Source: Parvibaculaceae bacterium (GTDB taxonomy: Bacteria > Pseudomonadota > Alphaproteobacteria > Parvibaculales > Parvibaculaceae). Taken from it: 64,000 bases of DNA. The stretch is from contig JAPWJY010000008.1 in NCBI GenBank assembly GCA_028283765.1, forward strand, positions 1,183,001 to 1,247,000, given 5' to 3'. This document shows positions 17,427 through 25,710 of the stretch, piece by piece; position 1 is the stretch's first letter; every line of letters starts with the position of its first letter. The notes under the pieces are model-generated. The model worked only from the letters and a program-made list of their open reading frames with translations, searched no databases and was not told where the DNA came from. A program made the position numbers and the translations under genes.

Positions 17427-18746
17427 ATGAATGACCCTCTTAAAGCCGAACCCCTCAAAATCGGGGTGGCGGGCCTTGGCACCGTCGGTGCCGGCGTTAT
17501 CAAGATATTGAAGGAGCGTGCCGGGTTTCTGGCCGATGCGTCGGGCCGGACGCTTGTATTGGGCGGTGTCAGCGCGCGCGACCGCGCGAAGGACCGCGGC
17601 ATCGATATAAGGGACGTGCGCTGGTTCGATGACGCCCGTGAAATGGCGAAGGCGGACGATCTCGACGTTATTGTCGAGCTGATCGGCGGTTCGGAGGGCG
17701 TCGCCCGCGAAGTCGTGGAACTGGCGCTCGCTCATGGCAAGCATGTGGTCACGGCGAACAAGGCCCTGATTGCCCATCACGGGCTCGCGCTCGGGCGGCT
17801 TGCCGAGGAAAAGGGCGTCTCGCTCAATTATGAGGCCGCCGTCGCGGGCGGCATCCCGATCATCAAGGCGTTGCGCGAGGGGCTGGCCGCCAACGAGATC
17901 ACCAGCGTCGTCGGCATTCTCAACGGCACCTGCAATTATATCCTGACCGAGATGGAAAAGACCGGGCGCGATTTCACCGAGGTGCTGGCCGATGCGCAGG
18001 CGCTCGGTTATGCCGAGGCGGACCCGAGCTTCGATGTCGGCGGCATCGACGCGGCCCACAAGCTCGCCATCCTCGCGAGCCTTGCCTTCGGTGTGCAGAT
18101 CGATTTCGGGGGCGTCCATATCGAGGGCATCGAAAGGGTGACGGCGACGGATATTTCCTTCGCCCGCGAGTTCGGCTACCGCATCAAGCTGCTGGGCGTG
18201 GCAAGGAAGACGGAGGCGGGTATCGAGCAGCGCGTGCATCCGGCGCTGGTGCCCGACACGGTGCCCCTTGCCAATGTCATGGGCGTCTTCAACGCCGTCG
18301 CTGTAGAGGGCGACAGGGTCGGGCAGGTGGTGCTGGAAGGCCGTGGTGCGGGAGAAGGGCCGACGGCCTCCGCCGTGCTGTCCGATCTCATCGACATTGC
18401 GCGCGGCTTTATCGTGCCGCCGTTCATCGTGCCGACCGCCAGGCTTGCTCCCTCACGAGAATCGCCTGCCGATACGCATCTGGGCCGCTATTTCCTCAGC
18501 CTCGCTGCGGCGGATCGCGCGGGCAGCATGGCCGCCATCACCCGGGCGCTGGCCGACGAGGGCGTCTCCATCGAGCGCATGATCCAGCGCGGTGCCGAGA
18601 AGGGCGCGACGGATCGCCTGCCGGTCGTCTTCATCACGCACGAAACGCAGGAAGGCACCATGCAGCGCGCGCTGGCGCAATTGATGCAGCATCAGGATGT
18701 GGCGGGAACGCCATTAATGCTTCGGGTCGAAGGCGAAACCCGTTAA
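17427..18746 (+). CDS. hom: Homoserine dehydrogenase with C-terminal ACT domain
   Basis: 439 residues from the ATG at 17427, two bases after the aminotransferase stop. NAD(P)-binding motif GVAGLGTVGAGVIKIL (about 12-27), VVTANKALIAHHG, the catalytic GGIPIIKALREGLA and GILNGTCNYILTEME segments, and ADPSFDVGGIDAAHKLAILA are all present. The C-terminal ACT domain starts around AADRAGSMAAITRALADEGV (about 358), so threonine feedback is likely. It reduces aspartate semialdehyde to homoserine, the branch point to methionine and threonine. GGAAG precedes the start. Confidence 0.96.
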   Translation: MNDPLKAEPLKIGVAGLGTVGAGVIKILKERAGFLADASGRTLVLGGVSARDRAKDRGIDIRDVRWFDDAREMAKADDLDVIVELIGGSEGVAREVVELALAHGKHVVTANKALIAHHGLALGRLAEEKGVSLNYEAAVAGGIPIIKALREGLAANEITSVVGILNGTCNYILTEMEKTGRDFTEVLADAQALGYAEADPSFDVGGIDAAHKLAILASLAFGVQIDFGGVHIEGIERVTATDISFAREFGYRIKLLGVARKTEAGIEQRVHPALVPDTVPLANVMGVFNAVAVEGDRVGQVVLEGRGAGEGPTASAVLSDLIDIARGFIVPPFIVPTARLAPSRESPADTHLGRYFLSLAAADRAGSMAAITRALADEGVSIERMIQRGAEKGATDRLPVVFITHETQEGTMQRALAQLMQHQDVAGTPLMLRVEGETR

Positions 18747-18790
18747 ATTTGTATATAAAGATTAACTTACCTATTCAGGGGGTACGATAG

Positions 18791-19768
18791 ATGGTCGCGA
18801 AACAGCAGGGCTTCACCCGGATGCTGACGTTGGAAGTCACGCGGGTTACCGAGCGGGCGGCGGTTGCCGCCTCGTTTCAGGTTGGCCGTGGCGATGAAAA
18901 GGATGCCGATCAGGCTGCCGTGGACGCCATGCGCCGGGAGCTCAATGAACTCGACATCGACGGCACCATCGTCATCGGCGAGGGCGAGCGCGACGAGGCG
19001 CCGATGCTCTATATCGGGGAAAAGGTCGGTTCCGGCAATGGCCCCAAGGTCGACATCGCCCTCGATCCGCTGGAAGGCACCACGCTGACGGCGAAGGCGC
19101 AGGCCAATGCGCTCGCGGTGATCGCGGTGGCCGAATCCGGCACGCTGCTCAATGCGCCGGACGTCTACATGGACAAGATCGCGGTCGGCCCCGGCTATCC
19201 CAGGGGCACGGTCGATCTCGACAACACGCCGGAGCAGAACATCAAGGCCGTCGCTAAGGTCAAGGGCGTCGGCGTCGATGGCGTCAATGTCTGCATCATG
19301 GACCGTCCGCGCCATGCCGCGCTCATCAAGGCCGTGCGCGACGCCGGTGCTGCCGTCTACCTGATCTCCGATGGCGACGTGGCGGGGGTGATCGCGACCA
19401 CCGATCCGACCACCAATATCGACCTTTATCTGGGCATCGGCGGCGCGCCGGAAGGCGTGCTGGCGGCGGCGGCGCTGCGCTGCATCGGCGGCCATATGCA
19501 GGGCCGTCTGATCACCGACAGCGACGACCAGAAGGCGCGCGCGACCAAGATGGGCATCAAGGACTTCAACAAGAAGTTCGAGCTTGAGGAAATGGTCTCC
19601 GGCGACGTCATCTTCTGCGCCACAGGCGTCACGGACGGGTCTCTGCTGGAAGGTGTTCACCGCCTGCCGGGCGGCGCCTACACCACCCATTCCGTGGTCA
19701 TGCGCTCCGCCACCGGCACCGTGCGCTGGATCAAGGCCCGCCATGCCTCGCTGAAGAAATTCAAGTAA
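18791..19768 (+). CDS. glpX: Fructose-1,6-bisphosphatase class II
   Basis: 325 residues, standard for GlpX. Metal- and substrate-binding motifs are GTIVIGEGERDEAPMLYIGE (about 57-76), DIALDPLEGTTLTA (about 87-100) and GIGGAPEGVLAAAALRCIGG (about 216-235). It dephosphorylates fructose 1,6-bisphosphate in gluconeogenesis (and in sedoheptulose metabolism in some organisms). AGGGGGTACGATAG precedes the ATG. Distance to hom is 44 bp with an AT-rich interval, and the same pairing hom-glpX-recJ is familiar in alphaproteobacteria. A strong terminator follows. Confidence 0.95.
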   Translation: MVAKQQGFTRMLTLEVTRVTERAAVAASFQVGRGDEKDADQAAVDAMRRELNELDIDGTIVIGEGERDEAPMLYIGEKVGSGNGPKVDIALDPLEGTTLTAKAQANALAVIAVAESGTLLNAPDVYMDKIAVGPGYPRGTVDLDNTPEQNIKAVAKVKGVGVDGVNVCIMDRPRHAALIKAVRDAGAAVYLISDGDVAGVIATTDPTTNIDLYLGIGGAPEGVLAAAALRCIGGHMQGRLITDSDDQKARATKMGIKDFNKKFELEEMVSGDVIFCATGVTDGSLLEGVHRLPGGAYTTHSVVMRSATGTVRWIKARHASLKKFK

Positions 19769-19792
19769 GATCAGCCATAAGCCTGAAGCCGG

Positions 19793-19822
19793 AGGCTCCG
19801 CCCGCAAGGGCGGAGCCTTTGT
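19793..19822 (+). terminator. Rho-independent terminator after glpX
   Basis: Perfect 11-bp stem AGGCTCCGCCC / GGGCGGAGCCT (19793-19803 and 19808-19818), loop GCAA, then TTTGT. Confidence 0.8.
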
Positions 19823-19848
19823 CCGTAAATAGGTGTTAGGCTTGCGCC

Positions 19849-21693
19849 ATGAGAATCGATACGAAAAATCCGGCCGGGCAGGCGTCTCCCCAACTCTCCA
19901 TTCTCGGGGTGGAGCGTTCGGTGACGGGGCGGGCATGGATGCCGCGCCTCGCGGATGATCGCCTTTCGCTGGCGCTGGCGCAGCGTCTCGATCTGCCGGA
20001 AATCGTGGCCCGCGTGCTTGCCGGTCGCGGTGTCGGCGTGGAGGAGGCGGAAGCCTATCTCAATCCGAGCATCAGGAGCCTGATGCCGGACCCCAGCACC
20101 CTCATGGACATGGATGCCGCCGCCAGCCGGATCGCGCGCGCGATCATGGAGGGGGAGGCGGTTGCGGTTTTTGGCGACTATGACGTTGATGGCGCCACCT
20201 CTTCGGCGCTGTTCGCCCGCTTTTTTCGGGCGCTGGGGCAACCCTTGCGCATCTATATCCCGGACCGGATCATCGAAGGCTATGGACCCAACGCGGCGGC
20301 CTTCGAGCAACTCGCGGGCGAGGGCATAAGGCTCGTCATCACGGTCGATTGCGGCACGCTGGCTTTCGCGCCGCTTGAGGCGGCTGCCGCTGCCGGGCTC
20401 GATGTGGTCGTTGCCGATCATCATATCGCGGAGCCCGGCTTGCCGCGCGCCTGCGCCGTCGTCAACCCGAACCGGATCGATGATGAAAGCGGGCTTGGCC
20501 AGCTTGCCGCCGCCGGCGTCACCTATCTGCTCATCGTCGCCATCAACCGCACGCTCCGGCAGGCGGGCTATTATAATGAAGAGAGACAGGCCCCGGACCT
20601 TCTGGCGCTGCTGGATCTTGTCGCGCTCGGCACAGTCTGCGATGTCGTGCCGCTGACCGGCCTCAACCGGGCCTTTGTCTTTCAGGGCCTGAAAATCATG
20701 GCCCGGCGCAAGAATGTCGGCCTCGCGGCCCTTGGCGCCGTGTCGCGCCTCGACGGATTGCCCGGCACCTATCATCTGGGCTTCCTGCTCGGTCCCCGCG
20801 TCAATGCGGGTGGGCGCGTCGGCAAGTCCGATCTGGGCGTGCGCCTGCTCGTGACCGAGGATGATCAGGAGGCGGAGGAGCTTGCCGCCGTGCTCGACAT
20901 GCTCAACAAGGAACGTCAGGCTATCGAGGCGCAGGTGTTGCAGGAAGCCATCGGCGCGGTCGAGGCGGGCATGATGCACGGCGCGCGCAACAAGCCCTCG
21001 CCGGTCATCGTCGCGAAGGGCAGGGGCTGGCATCCCGGCGTCATCGGCATCGTCGCGAGCCGCCTCAAGGAGCTTTATGACAGGCCCGCGCTGGTCATCG
21101 CCATCGACGAGAACGGCATGGGCAAGGGCTCGGGCCGTTCCGTTGCGGGCGTTGATCTCGGGCGCGCCGTCACCCGGGCGCTGGAGGCCGGTCTTCTCGT
21201 CAATGGCGGCGGCCATGTCATGGCCGCGGGCCTCACGGTCGAGGCGGACAGGCTGGATGAGCTTGAGGCTTTCCTCGCCATTGAGCTTGAAGCCCAGGTT
21301 GCGGCGGCGGGGGAGAACAGGAGTCTTCGTCTTGATGGCGCTGTCGCTGTCTCGGGCGCTACCCGGGCGCTGCATGATCTTCTGATGCAGGCCGGGCCCT
21401 ATGGCGCGGGCAATGCCGAACCGCGCTTCGCCGTGCCCTCGGCGCGGATTGTTCGTGCCGATGTGGTCGGCCAGAATCATGTGCGCTGCATCGTGACCGA
21501 CGGCACCGGCGGCCGCCTGAAGGCGATCGCCTTCAAGGCGCTGGGCACCCCGCTGGGCGATCTTCTGATGGACCGCAATGCGGGGACTATCCATCTGGCC
21601 GGACGGCTCAAGCCGGACGACTGGCAGGGCCGCAACGACGTTCAGCTCCAGATCGAGGACGCCGCCCCGGCTATTCGGCAGGCCGGGCGCTGA
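19849..21693 (+). CDS. recJ: Single-stranded-DNA-specific exonuclease RecJ
   Basis: 614 residues. The DHH phosphoesterase motifs are read as VFGDYDVDGATSSALFARFF (motif I, about 106-125), ITVDCGTLAF (motif II), VVADHHIAEP (DHH, about 186-195) and LDLVALGTVCDVVPL. DHHA1 follows with SGRSVAGVDLGRAV and NGGGHVMAAGLTVE (about 445-460), and a C-terminal OB-like part. RecJ degrades single-stranded DNA 5' to 3' in recombination, mismatch and base-excision repair. It begins after the glpX terminator; no Shine-Dalgarno of note and no nearby consensus promoter were found. tRNA-Glu follows with its own promoter. Confidence 0.95.
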   Translation: MRIDTKNPAGQASPQLSILGVERSVTGRAWMPRLADDRLSLALAQRLDLPEIVARVLAGRGVGVEEAEAYLNPSIRSLMPDPSTLMDMDAAASRIARAIMEGEAVAVFGDYDVDGATSSALFARFFRALGQPLRIYIPDRIIEGYGPNAAAFEQLAGEGIRLVITVDCGTLAFAPLEAAAAAGLDVVVADHHIAEPGLPRACAVVNPNRIDDESGLGQLAAAGVTYLLIVAINRTLRQAGYYNEERQAPDLLALLDLVALGTVCDVVPLTGLNRAFVFQGLKIMARRKNVGLAALGAVSRLDGLPGTYHLGFLLGPRVNAGGRVGKSDLGVRLLVTEDDQEAEELAAVLDMLNKERQAIEAQVLQEAIGAVEAGMMHGARNKPSPVIVAKGRGWHPGVIGIVASRLKELYDRPALVIAIDENGMGKGSGRSVAGVDLGRAVTRALEAGLLVNGGGHVMAAGLTVEADRLDELEAFLAIELEAQVAAAGENRSLRLDGAVAVSGATRALHDLLMQAGPYGAGNAEPRFAVPSARIVRADVVGQNHVRCIVTDGTGGRLKAIAFKALGTPLGDLLMDRNAGTIHLAGRLKPDDWQGRNDVQLQIEDAAPAIRQAGR

Positions 21694-21752
21694 CTTTTGT
21701 TAGAGTCCCGTAAACACGCCCTTTTTTGTCGAAAGACTTCCCCAACAGGGTC

Positions 21753-21781
21753 TTGCCTTCACAGAATGACGGCTATATAAC
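21753..21781 (+). promoter_or_regulatory. Promoter of tRNA-Glu
   Basis: TTGCCT at 21753-21758, exactly 17 nt, then TATAAC (5 of 6) at 21776-21781, predicting a start about 37 nt before the tRNA. Confidence 0.6.
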
Positions 21782-21824
21782 GCCGCAGCAGCCCACCGGA
21801 GACGGTGGTTGATGTGAAAAAGAT

Positions 21825-21899
21825 GCGCCCTTCGTCTATCGGTTAGGACGCCAGATTTTCATTCTGGTAAGAGGGGTTCGATTCCCCTAGGGCGTACCA
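21825..21899 (+). tRNA. tRNA-Glu (anticodon TTC)
   Basis: Full cloverleaf: acceptor GCGCCCT pairs with AGGGCGT (first pair G-U), anticodon arm CCAGA-TTTTCAT-TCTGG with anticodon TTC, T-arm AGGGG-TTCGATT-CCCCT, and an encoded CCA end (21897-21899). A T-run just downstream (about 21901-21906) may end the transcript. Confidence 0.97.
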
Positions 21900-22071
21900 C
21901 TTTTTCCCGGAAAATTCAGCAGTCAAGCTTTCCTGAAAACAGGCCGGTTACACGCCGGATGTGCGCCTGATCGCATTTTTTGTTCCGTGTGCGTTCCGTC
22001 TCGTTCCTGTCTTTTGCATGCTTCTGCCTTTCCCGCTGTTTCAGAACGCAGCGCTGGGGTGCGGTCTGATC

Positions 22072-22914
22072 TCAGAACCGGAAGGTGACGCCCAGCGCGG
22101 CGGTTCCCTGGAACTTGGCGCCCTCCTTGACGATGGGGCTATCCCTCACATCGCCCACATAATAGCTGCCGCCGAGCCGTGCGATGAGGCCCCATCTCTC
22201 GCTGAGGCGATAGCCCGCCGTGATGCCCGCGCTCACGTCGCGAAGGCCCGCGCCCGGCCGATAGGAGCCCAGCCCGGAGACGGATGCGTCCTCAGGCGAG
22301 ACGCCGAAATAGGTTCGCATATATTTCCCGCTGCCATAGGTCGTCGATATGTCGGCATCGAGGGATAGCTTGCGGCTGCGCAAGGCCGCATAGGACATCT
22401 GCGCGGTTGCGAGATACCCGTCATAGGCGTCGTTGACGTCCTTGAGGACCGTCAGGTCGAATGTGATCTCGCCCCGGCCTGCGTCGTTGCCGCCGAACCG
22501 GTAGCCGACGAAGCCACCCGCCTCGATCGCACTCTTGATGTCGGGGAGCAGGGCCACCCGGCCGCTGCCGTCCTTGTGCTTTCGCTTGGAGCGATACCCG
22601 AATGCCGGTCCCGCCTGGAACCTGCTCGGACCAAGGAGATCAAGCTTCGCCCTGGTGCCCCGGAGCTGCAATTCCATGCCTGCCCAGTCGATGTTTCCAA
22701 TCACAAACGGACTGGGTTCATATTTGTCCGAACCGTCATATTTGGGGGTCATTGCGCCTCCCAGTCCGATGAAGCCGGACAGCCGCGAGGGGTCGGATGT
22801 TTGCGGCTGCTCGAGCGGTGTCACGGCCACGCTGGAAACGTCCTGGGCGAAAGCCGGGGCTGCCGCGGCGCAGCCTGTTATGACGGACAAAAGATAAGCC
22901 AGTTTCCTTGGCAT
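22072..22914 (-). CDS. MipA/OmpV-family outer-membrane protein
   Basis: 280 residues from the ATG at 22914, chosen because of a perfect AAGGAGG five bases upstream and an immediate signal peptide MPRKLAYLLSVITGCAAAAPAFA. The mature protein opens with GFIGLGGAMTPKYDGSDKYE (typical MipA 'P.Y.GS' pattern), continues with alternating beta-strand-like segments and ends ALGVTFRF with a terminal Phe, as beta-barrel proteins do. MipA binds murein-synthesising enzymes in E. coli; homologues are often of unknown function. It is divergent from a LytTR regulator, with 138 bp between the starts, which makes regulation by that neighbour possible. Confidence 0.87.
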   Translation of the reverse strand: MPRKLAYLLSVITGCAAAAPAFAQDVSSVAVTPLEQPQTSDPSRLSGFIGLGGAMTPKYDGSDKYEPSPFVIGNIDWAGMELQLRGTRAKLDLLGPSRFQAGPAFGYRSKRKHKDGSGRVALLPDIKSAIEAGGFVGYRFGGNDAGRGEITFDLTVLKDVNDAYDGYLATAQMSYAALRSRKLSLDADISTTYGSGKYMRTYFGVSPEDASVSGLGSYRPGAGLRDVSAGITAGYRLSERWGLIARLGGSYYVGDVRDSPIVKEGAKFQGTAALGVTFRF

Positions 22915-23052
22915 CAGAGCCTCCTTGTTGCGCCGCGACAAGGCAGCGTGGAGGCAAGCTAGGAAAAAGCCGGAAGGCGGGCGACGGCCGTTGCGGCATT
23001 GCGCCATTTCCTGCGCCGGATTACGATCCTTCCCGGTGTTTTGGAGTTGGCG

Positions 23053-23970
23053 ATGCGTGATTTCGCGAAATTGAACAGTCAAGACGCGCTCGCCGATCTG
23101 CCTCGCGTGGGGGGCATTGGGCTACTCGCCGGGCTTGGCCTCACCCTGGTCGGTCCGTTCGGGACAGACAAGTGGGATATTTTCGTTCAACTGGGCTTCT
23201 GGACGGCGATGTCCGCGGCCTGGTTCAGCATCACCTATGCAGTCGCCTTCGGCTTTGCCCGGATCGAGAGTTTCCGGCGGCTCTCGAAGGGCCGGCAGTG
23301 GATGCTGACATTTGCCGCGAGCGTATTCCCGGCGATAATCATTTCGGGGCTCTCGATTTGCGCCTTGCATGGCGTATGGCTGACGCAGATAGACGTTCTT
23401 CAACTGGCCGGCCATACCGTGGTGATCGGTATCGTGCTTGAGATGGTTAACAGGGCCTTGCCCTTTCAGGCCGGGCCGGCGGCGCATCAAGTGGAGAGCC
23501 CTGCTGAGGGTCAGGGGAGCATGGTCCTTCCTGCCGCGCCGATCCTTGCCGCATTCCCGTCAGCGACTCCAACAGCAGAGAGTGGCCCGCTTCTTTTGAA
23601 ACGCCTGCCGCCTCAGACGCGTGGTCCAATCCTCTGCCTTCAGATGGAGGATCATTATGTGCGCGTTCACACTGAAACGGACTCTGCGCTTGTTCTCATG
23701 CGGTTTTCGGATGCGCTTTCCGAGGTCGATAAAAGCGCCGGTTTGCGGGTACACCGGTCCTGGTGGGTCGCCAATGAAGCTGTCCGCAGCGTCACGCGAA
23801 TGGGCCGGACCGCACAACTTGAATTGAGCAACAGCCTGAAGGTTCCCGTATCCCAGCCATATATCGCCGCCGTCACCGCTCTGGCCGAGCGGAGACAATT
23901 GCGGACTGTCGATTATCAGCCGCTGGTTAAACGCGATTTCCAGTCGGCGTCGAAGAGCGCCCCTCTTTGA
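23053..23970 (+). CDS. Membrane-anchored LytTR DNA-binding regulator
   Basis: 305 residues from the ATG at 23053 (MRDFAKLNSQDALADLPRVG), preceded by GGAG seven bases upstream; a TTG at 22999 would add 18 residues. The first half has four hydrophobic segments (GIGLLAGLGLTLVG, LGFWTAMSAAWFSITYAVAF, WMLTFAASVFPAIIISGLSI, AGHTVVIGIVLEMV). The second half is a LytTR domain: CLQMEDHYVRVHTETDSALVL, DALSEVDKSAGLRVHRSWWV and LELSNSLKVPVSQPYI. LytTR proteins bind direct repeats upstream of target genes. The membrane part has no known sensor motif. The divergent mipA-like gene is the obvious candidate target. Confidence 0.86.
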   Translation: MRDFAKLNSQDALADLPRVGGIGLLAGLGLTLVGPFGTDKWDIFVQLGFWTAMSAAWFSITYAVAFGFARIESFRRLSKGRQWMLTFAASVFPAIIISGLSICALHGVWLTQIDVLQLAGHTVVIGIVLEMVNRALPFQAGPAAHQVESPAEGQGSMVLPAAPILAAFPSATPTAESGPLLLKRLPPQTRGPILCLQMEDHYVRVHTETDSALVLMRFSDALSEVDKSAGLRVHRSWWVANEAVRSVTRMGRTAQLELSNSLKVPVSQPYIAAVTALAERRQLRTVDYQPLVKRDFQSASKSAPL

Positions 23971-24034
23971 GACCCGGTTGAGATTGCCTGGAAGCGCGCC
24001 GGCGGGTTGCCGACCGGGAATATTCCATGGTGGC

Positions 24035-24151
24035 CTATGCCGTAGCTTCCTTTTTTCTTTTGGCGCGATTGGTCTGGCATTTTGCATTCGGGCATTTGCC
24101 GTCGACAAGCTTGACGGGTGGCTTGCAGTGCTTGCAAAGCTGGGAACTCAT
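24035..24151 (-). CDS. 38-residue four-cysteine (zinc-ribbon-like) peptide
   Basis: A short reverse-strand frame starting MSSQLCKHCKPPVKLVDG and continuing KCPNAKCQTNRAKRKKEATA. Cysteines at 6, 9, 20 and 25 form C-x2-C and C-x4-C knuckles, and the tail is strongly basic. AAGGA lies 9 nt upstream of the ATG at 24151. The paired knuckles with a basic tail look like a small zinc-binding or nucleic-acid-binding protein. I do not recognise a named family. It sits alone in an otherwise open interval, downstream of and opposite to the LytTR gene. The frame is too short to be sure from composition, so the call depends on the motif and the ribosome-binding site. Confidence 0.45.
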   Translation of the reverse strand: MSSQLCKHCKPPVKLVDGKCPNAKCQTNRAKRKKEATA

Positions 24152-24620
24152 TGTGCGTGATCCTTGTGTCGTCGTGCATGCCGGGCATCGGGTGGAGCCA
24201 TCCGGCCCCTGTCGGGCTCATTATAGAGCACTGGCGGGAAAAGGGTGAGTAGTTGTTTCGGGCCTGTACACGTCGTGCGTCAGGGGGGCGTGACCTTGTA
24301 ATCACGTATCGGTGGCATCGGGTCCTTGGCGGGGCCAGGCGATTTATCTTTATGGTCGTGTGCTGATTATGTATTTTTAAATAGGTGTACAGACTAAAAT
24401 TTCAACCCCTGTTCCGGGTTGTTTTTTTACGGTCGGGGCAGGGGAAAGTAAGCAACGGGGGCGGGGAGTTTCCTGACAGTTTGTCATTAATCTGATTGTT
24501 GCGATGCAGCATTATGTTGCGTGTGCGGAATGAATAACCCCTTTCAGATCGCGGAGATTATGCTATCATTCAGGCTCTGAAGAGGTTGGGAGGCCGCTTC
24601 AGCATCCGTAGGAGGAGAGG
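24152..24620. other. Intergenic stretch, no gene seen
   Basis: About 470 bp of lower-GC sequence. I see no supported coding frame. It contains an orphan terminator-like hairpin near 24404 and, close to its right end, TATCAT at about 24562-24567, a possible -10 element for the small membrane protein gene at 24621. Confidence 0.5.
24404..24428 (+). terminator. Orphan terminator-like hairpin
   Basis: AACCC / GGGTT (24404-24408, 24416-24420) followed by GTTTTTTTA. The nearest gene it could end is 430 bp upstream (LytTR), so it may close an unannotated short RNA or be chance. Confidence 0.35.
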
Positions 24621-24836
24621 ATGCAAAAACTTGTTTCAAACAGCAGCGTAACACATGCTGCCCAGACACCCCCGGCAGAGCTTGAGAAGGCTGGGTCGGA
24701 TTATCTCTGTGAGGTCGGCCTTGGGCTCCTGCTCTTTGGCGCCATCGTGGCGATGACTGTTCCCGGCTGGAGTTTCTTTTCTCTCGCCGCGCCACTGGGC
24801 ATGGTTTTCATGGTCGTGAGCGCGATCAGACAGTGA
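24621..24836 (+). CDS. Small two-helix membrane protein, unknown function
   Basis: 71 residues starting MQKLVSNSSVTHAAQTPPAE. Two hydrophobic helices are predicted, GLGLLLFGAIVAMTVPGW (about 36-53) and FFSLAAPLGMVFMVVSAI (about 52-69), after a polar N-terminus of about 30 residues. A strong GGAGGAGAGG ribosome-binding site touches the start. It is closed by one of the best terminators in the window. I do not recognise a family. The combination of strong initiation signal, own terminator and a coherent membrane profile supports a real, separately expressed small gene. Confidence 0.72.
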   Translation: MQKLVSNSSVTHAAQTPPAELEKAGSDYLCEVGLGLLLFGAIVAMTVPGWSFFSLAAPLGMVFMVVSAIRQ

Positions 24837-24877
24837 TAAGGCTGCCCGGAGAAGGGTGAGGCTCAGGAAGCCTTGGG

Positions 24878-24917
24878 CTCTGCCATCCCGCAGAAACGGG
24901 ATGGCAGAGTTTTATTT
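24878..24917 (+). terminator. Strong terminator after the small membrane protein gene
   Basis: Perfect 13-bp stem CTCTGCCATCCCG / CGGGATGGCAGAG (24878-24890, 24897-24909), loop CAGAAA, then TTTTATTTT. The tract faces rightwards; the converging tonB gene may also use the stem. Confidence 0.88.
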
Positions 24918-24942
24918 TGTTTCCTGACTATTTGTATGTTGA

Positions 24943-25710
24943 TTATTTCAGATTGAAAATGACGGGGACCACGAATTCCCGGCTGTTTTCCTTCATGTCG
25001 GCCAGAAAGGCGGGCATGGGCACGGCGCGTTCCATCATCGCCAGCACCTCATTGTCCAGCTTGTCGAAGCCGGATGTGCGTTCAAGCGTGTGCAGGATCA
25101 GTGTGCCGTCCCGCGCGATCCTGATGCGCACATAGGCGGTGCCTTCCTGATGGCGGCGGCGCGCCTCCTGGGGATAGCGCTGGAAGCGCCTCAGATGGGC
25201 CTGAAGCATCCCCTCATAAGTTATCCTCGCCTGGCTGCTTGCAGCCTCTCCCGGATCCGGCGCTGCCTTGGCGGGGGCGGTTGGCCGTGCGCTCGTGTCC
25301 GCCTGTGTCTGCGGCGCAGGCTTGGTGGCAGGGGTGGGCGGCATTGGCTTCTCGATGCGCTTTTCGACCGGTTTTCTGATCTTCGGCTTGGGCTTGGGTT
25401 TGGGCAGCGCCACCTCGGCCTTTTCCACAACCGGCGCTTTCGGGAGCGGATCGGGCTCCACGGGCTTGACCACCGGCTGGGGCGGCGGCGGCTTGGGCGC
25501 GCTCGGCATCGGCGCCATCTCGATCATGATCGGGAGCGCGGCAGGGGGTGGTGGCATCACGGGAGCCCGGCCGAACTGGACCAGCAGCAGGCCTGCGGCA
25601 GCCAGATGCGCGGCGGCGATTACGCCCAGAGACGCTGACCACAATCGCCCGGAGCCCTGATCGAAATCGCCGGGCAGCCTGTTCGACGTTTCAAGGGGGA
25701 GGACGGTCAT
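24943..25710 (-). CDS. tonB: Energy transducer TonB
   Basis: 255 residues. The order is a short cytoplasmic segment, one membrane anchor (LGVIAAAHLAAAGLLLVQFG, about 29-48), a long periplasmic Pro/Lys-rich spacer (PKPPPPQPVVKPVEPDPLPK, KPKPKPKIRKPVEKRIEKPM) and a C-terminal TonB domain (YEGMLQAHLRRFQRYPQEAR, AYVRIRIARDGTLILHTLER). It carries proton-motive energy from ExbBD to TonB-dependent outer-membrane receptors. Its ATG overlaps the exbD stop by four bases (ATGA). It is the last gene of exbB-exbD-tonB. Confidence 0.95.
   Translation of the reverse strand: MTVLPLETSNRLPGDFDQGSGRLWSASLGVIAAAHLAAAGLLLVQFGRAPVMPPPPAALPIMIEMAPMPSAPKPPPPQPVVKPVEPDPLPKAPVVEKAEVALPKPKPKPKIRKPVEKRIEKPMPPTPATKPAPQTQADTSARPTAPAKAAPDPGEAASSQARITYEGMLQAHLRRFQRYPQEARRRHQEGTAYVRIRIARDGTLILHTLERTSGFDKLDNEVLAMMERAVPMPAFLADMKENSREFVVPVIFNLK

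Noticed and set aside
24027-24248. A 73-codon + strand frame beginning with a hydrophobic stretch (MVAYAVASFFLLARLVWHFA)
   Set aside because: It overlaps the four-Cys peptide frame on the other strand, and its second half is not protein-like; the opposite strand is the better candidate.
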